Source: Megascapheus bottae
Lineage: Eukaryota; Chordata; Mammalia; Rodentia; Geomyidae
Length of the DNA: 64,000 bases
Assembly: GCA_024803745.1 (NCBI GenBank)
Contig: JANJXV010001740.1
Span: 1 to 64,000, forward strand
Direction of reading: 5' to 3'
Shown here: positions 33,980 through 44,090 of the stretch, in pieces
How positions within the stretch are numbered: the first letter of the stretch is position 1
Layout: each line of letters starts with the position of its first letter
Made by a program: the position numbers and the translations under genes
The notes under the pieces: generated by a model
Told to the model about the DNA's origin: nothing
Seen by the model: the letters and a program-made list of their open reading frames with translations, nothing else
Databases searched by the model: none

Positions 33980-34195
33980 AAGCTTAGGAGGCTGAGATCT
34001 GAGGTTCCACGTTCAAATCCAGCCTGGGCAGACAAATCCAAGAAAGTCTTTTCTCCAATTAAGCAATAAAAAGTTGCAATTAGGGGCACAGCTGAAGTAG
34101 TTGAGCACCAACCCTGAGCCTCCTCCATCCACCAAAAACCAGCAAACAAACCTTGGAGAGAATGTGTGACTGAGTTCAAGCTCTAATACTGGCAT
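33980..34195 (+). mobile_element. Composite SINE, 5'-truncated and diverged
   Basis: TTAGGAGGCTGAGATCTGAG, AAATCCAGCCTGGGCAGAC and TTTTCTCCAATTAAGCAATAA, followed by a degenerate Geo arm with GTGACTGAGTTCAAGC. Confidence 0.8.
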
Positions 34196-34614
34196 CAAAG
34201 AACAAGACAAGTAACCAAAAAACCATATACTTTTTTAAAAAATACTATGCCTCGAGATATATGTTTTCATAATTTGTTTCCAAGAGACCATTTTTTTTTG
34301 GTAAAATGATTGCACACGGTGATCTTATCATTTGTTTGAAATCTACAAATAAAACTTTTTAACAACATAAAAACAAATGGACATTCAAGTGTGGAGTAGT
34401 AAAACTGGTAGAACATGGAGACTAACGCCTCCCTCTTGAACCTCAGCCCGGCCCAGCAGAACTACATGCATGTCTGTAAAAGGCTGCAGCAGTGCGTTGG
34501 GCATTGATCTGGGTGTTACCAATAACAAGGCAATTCCAAGACAGATATGTCCAATATAGAGTCTGCAAGCCGTGAAAATGGATCTGTATCTCTTATCATC
34601 AATACATGATCTGA
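34196..34614. other. Unique AT-rich sequence, no gene seen
   Basis: AT-rich to about 34390, then mixed. No family recognised. Confidence 0.3.
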
Positions 34615-34715
34615 GTCCCCCACCAGAATATAAACTCTGAGGGATTATGTTTGCCACTATTTCTATTCACTGTTACATCTTCAACTGCTAGAACACAACT
34701 CTTAACCAATGTTGG
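34615..34715 (+). mobile_element. L2 3' fragment
   Basis: CAGAATATAAACTCTGAGGG, ATTCACTGTTACATCTTC and CTGCTAGAACACAACTC parallel the sense L2 3' part ('gaatgtaagctccatgagggcag...tcactgctgtatccccag'). Confidence 0.65.
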
Positions 34716-34999
34716 CTGCCTTAGGAAGCCTGAGGCTCTGTAGTCCAAACACAGACAACACCGAGAACATTTCCATAATTTGTAAATGTGCAGTGAGGCA
34801 GCAGGCATACACTGGGGAGGATCTTGAAGAATTGTCAGCCAGGTAAGTGGTGAATGTTGTAGGTGAGAAGCAAAAGCTCAGAGAAGGACATGGATGACCC
34901 AAGAAGACACACAGTTCAGTTGGAGCCGGAGAAACCTTCCTTTCCTAAGCCATGGCTCAGGCTTTCCTTCTGTTTTTGCTATCGGCCAGCACCTTAGAG

Positions 35000-35085
35000 A
35001 TGGAATCTCCCTTATTACTGGGACATCTCAGGGCATCTGGCTTTGTGGTTCAGAACAAAGTGAGCGTTCAATAAATGCTGACAGA
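35000..35085 (+). mobile_element. L2 or MIR 3' terminus
   Basis: GTTCAGAACAAAGTGAGCG, then TTCAATAAATGCTGACAG, resembles the 'gtgctcaataaatg' terminus. Short. Confidence 0.5.
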
Positions 35086-35864
35086 TCAGATTACAGGAAA
35101 GGAAAGGAGAATTCCCAGAAGATCAAAAGGCAGCCTGCACTTTCAGCTAAAGTCAATCACACCACCTGGAAGGACTGACTTAATTTTGAAGCGTTAACTC
35201 TCACTGGAGAAAAGTTCATGAGGAAGAAAGTAGGACTCTACCTACATGACTTCCAAGGAATGAAAAAGTAAACTCCAATTGGCTATAAAATGAACAAGAG
35301 AATGAGTGTGCGTGTGTGTGCATGTGTATTTACTGACTTGGACAACAGAAAAGTCCAGAATTAGGATGGATTTCAAGTGTGGTTTGCTACAGAGAGCCAA
35401 AACAGAGTTGAGTTTACTGTTTTGCAGCTCTGTTTCTCTGCAGTTCTCTTATCCATGTCTGCACAGTGGTTTCCATCATTGTAGAGTCCCAGAGAAAAGC
35501 ACTGTACACTCCATGGTCCTCACCAAATATCCAAGATTCACTATGATTGGATGGGCTTATGTCACTCATCTACCCTTGAACCAATCACCTACACCAGAGA
35601 AGGGTTAGAAGCTGTTGATTGGCTGGGCTGAGTCATAGTCCATAAACATAGTGTCAGATAGAAAGAGGGGTAGGGAAATGACCTCCACAAAATGATCACT
35701 CTTTCAGTACACTAAGTAGTTAGGCGAGGCTAAACAGCTTCCAGGGACTCTCAAAATAGGAACAGAATTTGAGAAACGGCTAGTTAAAAAAATAATTTTC
35801 CCTACCAAACATTATTGTTCCACATCTCTTGCTAAAGTATGGGGATATAGAGTTAAAAATCTTG
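35086..35864. other. Unique sequence, no gene seen
   Basis: A short TG run occurs at 35306-35325. Near 35550-35640 three CCAAT-type motifs (GATTGG, CCAATCACC, GATTGGC) lie within 90 bp, possibly a relic LTR promoter, unassigned. Confidence 0.3.
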
Positions 35865-35925
35865 ATCTTTCTTTCCTTTTTTTCCTTCCTTCCTTCCTTT
35901 CCTTTCCTTCCTGTCTCTCTTTTCT
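35865..35925. repeat. (TTCC/TTTC)n pyrimidine tract
   Basis: About 60 bp of C/T built from TTCC and TTTC words. Confidence 0.8.
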
Positions 35926-38764
35926 CTATCAATTATAACATAAAAGTATTTTCAGAATAGTTAAGACTAGACTAGGCAAACTCAAGCCTGTTGCAAAGAA
36001 AATATCATCCACGTATATAAAAACTGAAATAAGAGAGAAAAAAAGAAGGCTTGATCTATACCCACACAAAAGAAATTAATAGCATTGTTTTGGTGTCGTT
36101 TTTCTCCTAACATCCTCTCTTTGAATATCATACATATACAAGAGGAGGAAAAAAATCTGCAATGATAAGTGAACTCCTTGGCAGAGTTCTTCTAGTCCTG
36201 TAATATCCGACAGGTTCATGAATGCCATGGACGGAACCAACCATTTTCTCCATTCCCTTCTGCATGTCTTCATTCCACTGAAGACGGCCTCACACCCAGA
36301 CAGACTTCTAACACTTTCTCGTCCTGCTCTTGTCAGACAGTGACTCTGCTGCTGAGCGTTCTGGCAGAGCAGGCACACTGTGGACAGGAGCCTCTCCTTT
36401 TCCCACTGATACCCGCTGCAAAGAAAGCTTTTTATATCACTTCTGAGACACTTGTTTAAGGTTTGTGCTGAAGTCTGCAAACCAAGCAGACAAGTGCTCA
36501 GATTCAGAACTCAGCAATCCCAGCAACGATGAGCTGTGGGGAGTTGGGGATTGTCGGAACTCATGGGATGTTGGAATCTATGTGGGTTCCATTACATGAT
36601 GAGGCTTGTTCAGGCAGGGAACCCGAGGGGGCCCCTATGCTGTGTGATGGGATGACAGAAAGAAGTGCCTAGCACCAACCCCAGGAATAGACAACATGGT
36701 AGATAACAGTGAAGAGTTCTTTTAGAATGTAGCAGCAAGAAAGAGGTGCCGGATATGTGTGGTCATTTATTAGTTGTTTTTTTTTTTCAAATTCGCTCAA
36801 GGAGGGGAAAAAAGTGAGGTGCAGATGGATTGGCTAGTGTATCTGACAAAAATAAAAAGAGGACTGGTTTGAGGCAGGAATGGATCCAAGGATGAAATTG
36901 TGGGTGTGAGCACTGTGTCTCTCCATCTCTTAGATGGAGTGGCCTGGACTTATGTTCATGTTCCGCACAGGCTTTCTCCAAGTGGAGGGAAATGTTTCGG
37001 GTCCCCCGGGGATCCCAGTCACCATTCTTCATTCAGCTTTGTGATATGCAATGCTTTCTTCTCTAGCAGAAATTCTAGGGAATTGCCAGAGGAGTGCTCT
37101 GATTAGCCTGGCTTAAGTAGAAAACCAACTTTTGGAACTAGAGGACTGGGGTGGCATGACATGTCAGTCTTGGGGTGCACATCTTCCTTAAGAGTAAGGC
37201 CGCCCAATTTAGCACGTAAAAAGTTACAGTGTAAGTATGGATTACACGTGATTCCTTCTCGGGGAGAAATCTGAAACAGGGTGTCTTATGCTTTCTGAAC
37301 AGTAACTGGGAAAATCACCAGGTTCCCCTGCCAGGGAAGAGAAGGATTAATTTATAAAGCGCATACATTGGGTAAACCAAGAAACTATTGTCCTTTGGCT
37401 CCGTTTCTCTTGGACTTTTTTTTCCCCATGCTGATAAGAACTTACAATTTGATGGGGAAAACTAGAAACTATGAACCAATGCTTCTCTGCTTAAAAAAAA
37501 ATAGAAAAAAGCTCCAGAGATTATGAATTTGGTGGGATGTTAATAGTTCTTAAGTATAAAAGGAGTCCTGTGACCCAAAAGGCTTTAAGGAAAGAGGGGA
37601 TGAACTCAGCTAATCAAATTTATCTGCTATGAGACTGTCCATTTCCAGAGTGAATTTCCCAGGGCGAAAAGGACCATGGAAACGCTTCACACAGAACAGC
37701 TTTCTGGGACTTGGATTTTGCAGAAATCATAACAAGGGCCGGGGCCAAGTGCTAACTAGCTTTATCATTAATGGGATGGATATGACACACTAAATCCTCT
37801 AGATTACTCCAGGGTATGTTTAAAGGACAAAATAAGAGGAAGTATTGATTCCAACTGTTTTCAACCATAACTAAGATGCAGGGATTGCAATGCCTCCTCC
37901 ATACAAATAAAAATGTCCATCACCCAAACACGTGGACGTGTGTCCTAGACAGCCTGGCCAAGCCAAGTTCCATCATCTTTTTTTTTTTGCTTTGTGTATT
38001 AGCTCCTAAATTATACCTCCCAGAATGCATTGCATCAGGAAATGGCACCAATTTCTTTTGCACTCAAAGAAGGGCGCTCTCCCACTTTAGACATACCTCC
38101 CATCCCACAGATCTCTAATTTTTAGTGCTTAGATTTTGTTTTTGTCTAACATCTGGCCTGTCTTTTATTTTCACAAATTCACAGAAATCAAGAGCTGGAG
38201 GGTTGGGAGTAAAAGGCTTTTATTCCTCTCTGCTGCTACTGTTTTGTACTTTTCTCAATGACACAGTATTCTGCATTCCCAAGGAGCTCTCGGCTTCTTA
38301 TTTTAATGCTTGTCAACCTCTGCCCCTCTGCCAAGTTTCTTCTAAGGAACAGCATCCAGAATGCTTCCATTTCCTTTGTACACCCCCCCCTCAATTCTCC
38401 ACATTCTGTTTGCTTCTCCACATCCCATTGAAAATTGGATACTGGGAGTTGCCTGCTATGATAATGAACCATTCATGTTTCAACTTGAAAAGGCATTTAA
38501 GACACCTGTTTTCATTAGTAATTATAGATAAGTGCTATGGTGGATAGTTTTTTCCCCCTTTAATTATGGTACAGAAAAAAAAGTCTTTAAGAAATGGAGC
38601 AATTAATTTCCTGAAACCTTACTGAGAGCAAAGTATGATGTTAGCCCTCACTTTGGGAAGTATTTGTATGTAATTGGGCTTGGCTGCTTGCAAGGGCAGG
38701 GTGGGGGGGGAAGTAATTTATATTCTAGAATCATCTCTATCATATCTCAGACATGAATGACTAT
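35926..38764. other. Long SINE-free unique interval
   Basis: About 2.8 kb without any repeat that I recognise, which is unusual in this window. Open frames at 36076-36480 (134 codons, minus) and 38125-38547 (140 codons, plus) show no known domain and have no acceptor/donor pair I can defend. The 37200-37780 part carries homeodomain-like cores (TTAATTTATAA, ATCATTAATGGG) and looks like candidate regulatory sequence. Confidence 0.3.
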
Positions 38765-38940
38765 TTTTAATATTTTTTGCCTGAGTTCACTCATTCATTC
38801 TACAAACACATGTTGAATGATTTTCGTGGGCCAGTAGCCTTATCAAACACTGAAAGTGCAATGACTACTTATTCATCTACTTATTCATTCAACAATTTGA
38901 TAATTGCTATGCACAAAGCACTAGTATTTAAAAACAGATT
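38765..38940 (-). mobile_element. Two tandem L2 3'-end starts
   Basis: CTCATTCATTCTACAAACAC and, about 100 bp later, TTATTCATTCAACAATTTGAT both look like antisense L2 3' ends. The second is followed by CTATGCACAAAGCACTAG. One L2 may have inserted near another, or a local duplication occurred. Confidence 0.6.
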
Positions 38941-39149
38941 GCAATTGTGAAGGTTCGGTATGACTAGGCAAATCAGCTCTCCTAAGGGGAAAAAATGTTC
39001 CTGTTGTCTGAGTTTGTATTCCACATCTAAGGTGGTTTTTTTTTTAATTGCATTTACATCAGGAGCAATCTACATACTTATCGAGAGTAAGAAAGTGGTT
39101 ACATGAATCATTGCAATCTACAGCCATTAATAAGCAGATAAAAGGTATT

Positions 39150-39223
39150 GTTATATATAGGATATAGGATAGGTGTGTATAAATGTGTTTATATAAGTAT
39201 GTATGTGAGATATACATATATAA
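39150..39223. repeat. AT-rich (TATA/TATG)n sequence, left flank
   Basis: ATATAGGATATAGGATAGG and GTATGTGAGATATACATAT words. It forms an imperfect inverted repeat with the AT-rich sequence after 39769. Confidence 0.65.
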
Positions 39224-39768
39224 TGAAATGGGGAGGCTGGGTCCAGTCGGGGCCATCTTGGCCATATAGTAGACAGGGAATTGGGTTTAATTGATGCCAT
39301 CTTATCTTCATGGTGGAGGAAGGTGATATCCTACCTCCTAGGGGAGAGGCCTGCCTGAATTCCTAGAGACTGGGGTGGAGACCTGGATGACAGGTGAGTG
39401 GACCTGTCAGTCCTATGCCTTGAACTTGAGAGACTCTTGAGTTTCCTGTGACCCTGCTCCTGACACTACTTTGACCAAGACCAGTTAAGGTGCCCTGACA
39501 CCAAGCCTTATGTCCTGTGTCTCCTGGCTCCTGGCGCTTCTCCAGTCACCACGGCATCCTACTTCAGCTCTCCTTTGGGGTTGATCTGGCTTGTCGGTAT
39601 TGTTTTTCTATTCTTCCTTTCCTCCCCTGCTCTCATGGCTCAATTTTCTGACAGTGTTAAGTATATTTGAGGGGCTACAAGTCTTTGTGACAAGACCTGG
39701 CACTCCAATAAAGAATCCCAATTCAGCTGCTCAAAATGTGGCTTCTCTGTTTCTCAAGATTTATAACA
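39224..39768 (+). mobile_element. Candidate solo LTR (endogenous retrovirus type)
   Basis: A 545-bp non-AT-rich island interrupts AT-rich DNA. It begins TGAAATGG and ends ATAACA, and it contains CCAATAAAG at about 39708, 55-60 bp before the end, as in many LTR R/U5 regions. Flanking ATATAA (39218-39223) and ATAGAA (39769-39774) match at five of six positions. I cannot name the family, and no viral gene is present. Confidence 0.4.
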
Positions 39769-39989
39769 ATAGAAAAAAGAAATATATATCTCACACATAT
39801 CCTATATATCTCAGCACATCACATGTATCTTATATATATACTATATATGCACATAAGACACATATCATATGTATGATATACACCCAATGTACAGCATGCA
39901 TTTCTTCTAAGGTCATATGATATATGCTATAGTGGCTATCATATATATACATATGATAAAGATAAGTTATATATGTAATTATAGATATT
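39769..39989. repeat. AT-rich (ATAT/ATAC)n sequence, right flank
   Basis: Dense ATATAT, TATATGC and CATATGA words over about 220 bp, with the exact inverted match TATATCTCACA at 39785-39795 to TGTGAGATATA at 39204-39214. Confidence 0.75.
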
Positions 39990-40003
39990 AAATTCCTGAA
40001 TGG

Positions 40004-40196
40004 GGCCGAGAGTTTGGCCCAGTGTTAGAGTGCTTGCCTAGCATGCACAAAGACCCGGGTTTGATTCCTCGGCACCACATACATAGAAAATAAAAGCCAG
40101 AAGTGGTGCTGAAGCTCAAGTGGTAGAGCTCTAGCCTTGAGAAAGTCCAAGGACAGTGCTCAGGCCCTGAGCTCAAGCCCAGGACTGGCAAAAAAA
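40004..40196 (+). mobile_element. Young IDL-Geo SINE with perfect duplication
   Basis: GGCCGAGAGTTTGGCCCAGTG, GACCCGGGTTTGATTCCTCGG, CACCACATACATAG, then a complete Geo arm ending CCCAGGACTGGC and an A-run. The 14-bp duplication AAATTCCTGAATGG is exact at 39990-40003 and 40197-40210. Confidence 0.96.
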
Positions 40197-40772
40197 AAAT
40201 TCCTGAATGGTGGGGGGGGGGAATCTACTTTTAAGCAGTTCTGCAGCAAGCAATCACAGGCTCTGACCTTCCCAATCAATAGCCACACTTTCAGCTCCTC
40301 ACATAGCTCAGCCCCGGGGCACCCATCTGCGCCTGGAATCCAGAGGCCCACAGTAGGAGGAACCGAACAGCCCCTGAAGAGGACATTTTACTATCCATCA
40401 ACTTCAAGAGGCCTCCCCAGAGTCCCTAAATTCCTCCACAGCAAAGTGAGTGGAATTTTAACCAGCTGCTTGCATGAGGAATCTATGAATATGCAACCCT
40501 CCCTCGCTTCCCTGGATTGGGGAGGGGGAGGTGAAATATCAAGAAACAGAGATAATTGGGCCCTTACATTTGATATTCTCAGCTGTTGTTCACGGTTGGT
40601 GCAGGTTTCCTGCCTAGCAAGCTTGTGAGAGATTTAGGTCGAGGCAAATACCATGGGTATTATCCATTAGAACAAGATCAAAAGGAAGGAGTGCATTTTT
40701 TAAAAGTCCAGTGTGCAACATGATTACTTGATGGTACTGTTAATTTTCTTCTGTGTTTTGTAACCTCTCTAG

Positions 40773-40904
40773 AGAGGAGTTTGCAAATACCCCGTGTTTC
40801 CATTATCCTGGGGCCAAAACAAGCCTGGGCTTACTGCATCGTAGGAGGTGGGATTCTGTGGCTCGTCATGGCGTCGCCATCTCCATCATCAGAGATGGAG
40901 AAAG
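40773..40904 (+). other. Candidate exon with good splice sites
   Basis: A pyrimidine-rich run ending GTAACCTCTCTAG precedes it, and AAAG|GTAAGG follows. The 132 bp are open in one frame from end to end, phase 1 at both borders. An ATG at 40868 in a good Kozak context (GTCATGG) starts a CpG-containing segment (ATGGCGTCGCCATC). I recognise no protein family. A non-coding exon or coincidence remains likely. Confidence 0.25.
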
Positions 40905-41025
40905 GTAAGGCTTCTCCGCAGGTGAAGTTACCTGGGATTGCTGATAGACTGAATGCAACCTGACAGAGCCTCCAGAAGCAACACTGACCTTGCTGCAAAG
41001 TAGCCAGCTTCTCTTCTTTCTCTAG

Positions 41026-41311
41026 GCAACCAGGCCCATGTTTTCACGGTTTGGAGGGATGGATTGGACCCAGGATGGGTGTGTCACTCTGGGCCAGCCA
41101 ATCAAAGCATCTCTTTCTCTCTGCCATGGTGATTGGATGGAAGTTGCTTATACAAGCTATTCAGAACCAATGAGAATGTAACTGGGACTGCTGTAAGGAA
41201 AATCAACCTGGAACCAGTCACCTTACCTGTTCTCCCCTCCCCAACCACAGGAAGAACTCACACCACAGATCAGTGGACTTCTCTTTCTCTCTGCTTCCCA
41301 GCTTCCACAAG
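41026..41311 (+). other. Candidate downstream exon
   Basis: CTTCTCTTCTTTCTCTAG precedes and CACAAG|GTAAGT follows, both close to consensus. If joined to 40773-40904 through a 121-bp intron, the frame from the ATG at 40868 would stay open for about 35 more codons and stop at a TGA near 41131. The interior (41090-41165) carries GCCAATCAAAG and GTGATTGG, possibly an ancient LTR relic. Confidence 0.2.
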
Positions 41312-42204
41312 GTAAGTGGCATTGTCCTGCCACATTCTCCCAACTAAGATTTATGTTCAGCCTCCTCTCAGGCCCAACACCAAGGACCAAGCCATTTCCT
41401 CCTTTACATCATTTTACCAAGTATTTTGCGACCGTAACAGAAGGCTGGCTAAGGCAGACGCTCAGGACTGCAATACCAACTCTAAGAAGAAATTTAATAA
41501 ATGTTACCATCAGGATCTTGGTAACACCCCCTCAAATACTTCATTTGCTGCGAGAATATGATTTCTTAACAGAAGCAGAAGAGGTCCTAGACGGAATTGG
41601 GCTCTTCAGCATCAGTACAAAACTACTTCTGCCTTCCCATTTCCATCAAGCACCTCAATACCACACTGTTTTTGGAAGCCCAGGCTTGGAAATGAGGTTT
41701 CTGATTTACTTTTCAATTTGCACTCAGAGGAATGTGTCATAGCCGTGGGTCACTTGAGTCACTCAGGTGCTTCCCGGAATAATGCCCAGGATGGGGGAGG
41801 AGGGGTCCTTTGGAATTGTGCTTTTGCAAAACGTGACATCACTGAAAAGTTATCAGCAACACTTCCTCAGAGATACCAGGAGAAGCTGTATTGTTTAGAC
41901 AAATGCTAATCATTGAGGCCTCCTGCAAATTAAGAGGAAAAAGTGATAAGAAAAAAAAAACATCAAGAAAGGATCAGTGTACATTTGTAACTAGTTTTTG
42001 CAGGAAGATGTGGCCCTGACATCACTGCAGATGCAGGGGACCAGGAAGGGCAAGAGAATTGGCAGGTGGCTGTCATCCAGTTGGCCTGGCCTGACACTGT
42101 CACAGACAAGCATATTTTGCTTGTCTGTGGAAGGCTTGGGATCTTTTTTTGGATCCTGATTTTTTAAATGCTCACAGTCCCCTGAAAAAGACAAAGTCTT
42201 TCTG
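41312..42204. other. Unique sequence, no gene seen
   Basis: Open frames of 81-129 codons overlap at 41316-41742 in different phases, without a recognisable family. Confidence 0.3.
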
Positions 42205-42216
42205 ATAAGGATTTTT

Positions 42217-42490
42217 TTGTTGTTGTTTTTGTTGCTGTTTTGTTTTTGTTGTTGTCAGTTGTGGGGCTTGAACTCAGGGCCCAGGCACTGTCCCAGAGCT
42301 CTTTTGCTCAAGGCTAGCACTCCACCACCACGAGCCACAGCTACATTTCCAGTTTTTGAGTGGTTTATTGGAAGTAAGAGTCTCAAGAGGACTTTCCTGC
42401 CCAGCGTGACTTTTAATTGTGATTCTCAGACCTCGGCCCCCAGAGTAGCTACGGTTATAGACATGAGCTACTGGAAGCACCTGGCTTCCA
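42217..42490 (-). mobile_element. Composite SINE with long (TTG)n-type tail
   Basis: Antisense tail of TTGTTGTTGTTTTTGTTGC type, then GGGGCTTGAACTCAGGGCC, CACAGCTACATTTCCAG, GAAGTAAGAGTCTCAAGAGG and TAGCTACGGTTATAGACATG. The duplication ATAAGGATTTTT flanks it at 42205-42216 and 42491-42502. Confidence 0.93.
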
Positions 42491-42689
42491 ATAAGGATTT
42501 TTAAATGATGTTACTTTTAAGTTGTTTTTGCCTCAAAACAAGTGAGGGGAAAAAATGGCAGATCACTGGACCAGTTGAAAATACACCAGACAAATGCAAA
42601 AGGATCAAAAGCATGCTCATAGCAAGTCCGTCAGATAAAATGCAATTCAAGGTCAAAAGCATACATTTTTCCAAATGAGAGATCCCTTA

Positions 42690-42845
42690 ATTATTTATAT
42701 ATTTATTATTAATATTTATTCATATATTTGATAACATATTATATGTAAGATGTAACATATATAATTATATATTATATTCATATAATTTGTATGTGACATA
42801 ATGTACTAGGTATCATTATAGATTATATGTATATATCTGTGATCT
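42690..42845. repeat. AT-rich low-complexity sequence
   Basis: TATATATTTATTATTAATAT-type words for about 150 bp with very few G or C. Confidence 0.85.
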
Positions 42846-43424
42846 TTGACCCAAACTAATAGAGTAATAAAACATTCTGTACCTAAAGGAAGAGCATAAA
42901 GGAAAGAAATTGGGGAATGTTAGAATATGCCCCAATATGGGAGGAGGTAAAAGAATGCTAATGGGGCCTTACTATGAAATACTATGCAGGGATTAGAATG
43001 ATCTACCTATGAACTATAGCACTCGAATGACTTGCTATTGTTGGACACTTCCCACGTCTGGACATGCCTTCTGTCCTTCTGTGAGCGATCAGCAACCACA
43101 AAACAATTGACATGGAGACAGGTAGCTTATCTCCCTGCCCTCTTATAAGTCAAAGTCTGTCCCGGAACACCAAATAGGAAGCTCACAGTGAGATAGGGCT
43201 TAGACGAGATGTCACCTGGGGGTATTTACTTCCATTCCACCTTCTGTTTGCCCTCTCCTACTGTTCTTGCTCCAACATAGGTGCATCTGGAGAGCAGGTC
43301 TCAAATGACCACATGCACAAGTCCCGAGTGCAAGCTCTACTCCACAAAGCACAAGCCAAGGCAGGCTGCCACAAAGTGATGGACCCTAATGATGACGACA
43401 GCACTATTTACCATGTTGATATAT
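42846..43424. other. Mostly unique sequence
   Basis: TGAAATACTATGCAGGGATT near 42978 resembles an old L1M 3' end, but the match is too short to call. No exon recognised. Confidence 0.3.
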
Positions 43425-43605
43425 GAGCATACTATGGGATGCTCAATGCCTTACGTATTTGTTTTTTCATATTCTCACGAACGTCTCCATAGATAGTCAC
43501 GAGGAATCCCTATTTTGTAGAGGATGAACTGAAGGCTGGAAGAAGAAATCTGAATTGCCCGAGTTCATGTTGTCACAAGTTAGCAAAGCAAGTCTTTGCT
43601 CCCAG
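43425..43605 (-). mobile_element. MIR SINE
   Basis: CATATTCTCACGAACGTCTCC, CCCTATTTTGTAGAGGATG, GAACTGAAGGCTGG and a CACAAGTTAGCAAAGC segment fit the antisense MIR, including 'ccattttacagatgaggaaactgagg'. Confidence 0.65.
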
Positions 43606-43704
43606 TTGATGCTGCTCAGAGACCAGCAAAGAAGCGTCCACTCTCCAAGGTCAACTAACGCACCTCCAGACCTGCAGTACCACACTTTGATGCTGTAGGT
43701 TGGG

Positions 43705-43940
43705 TTTGGTTTGGGTTCTGTGCCCGTAATGGGGCTTACACTCGGGGTCTGGGTATGTTGTCTCTTAGCTTCATCACTCAAGGCTAGTGCCCTCCCACTT
43801 GAGCCACTTCGGGCTTTCTGTTGGTTAACTGGAGATGAGAATCTCACAGACTTTACTCTGCAGGCTGGCTTTGAAAGCCAATCCTCAGATCCCAGCCTCC
43901 AGAGCAGCTAGGATTATAGGTGTGAGCCATTGGCAACTTC
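43705..43940 (-). mobile_element. Composite SINE, B1-like plus Geo-like
   Basis: GGGGCTTACACTCGGGGTCTG, CACTCAAGGCTAGTGCCC, TGGAGATGAGAATCTCACAG, CAGCTAGGATTATAGGTGTG and GAGCCATTGGCAAC in antisense order. Confidence 0.9.
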
Positions 43941-43954
43941 GTTGCAAGTACTAA

Positions 43955-44090
43955 GTTTTAAAAAGGTTATCTCACATATTTCGCTGGGCCTTTGCATGTA
44001 TCATCATCTTCATTCTTGCCACACTCCTGGGAAATGAATCGCATCCTCCCTTTCCACAAATAGGAATGTGGAAAGGTGAGAAGCTTTGCG
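43955..44090 (-). mobile_element. MIR SINE fragment, weak
   Basis: GGTTATCTCACATATTTCGC, CTTCCATTCTTGCCAC-like sequence and CCACAAATAGGAATGTGG fit the antisense MIR layout loosely. Confidence 0.4.

Noticed and set aside
36076..36480. 134-codon minus-strand frame in SINE-free sequence
   Set aside because: No recognisable domain, no acceptor/donor pair, and unremarkable composition. A protein search returning a vertebrate match would change this.
38125..38547. 140-codon plus-strand frame
   Set aside because: Phe/Leu/Cys/Ser-rich because of T-rich sequence. No domain or splice support.
40137..40628. 163-codon plus-strand frame
   Set aside because: It begins inside the IDL-Geo at 40004-40196 and continues by chance into unique sequence. 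No splice or homology support.
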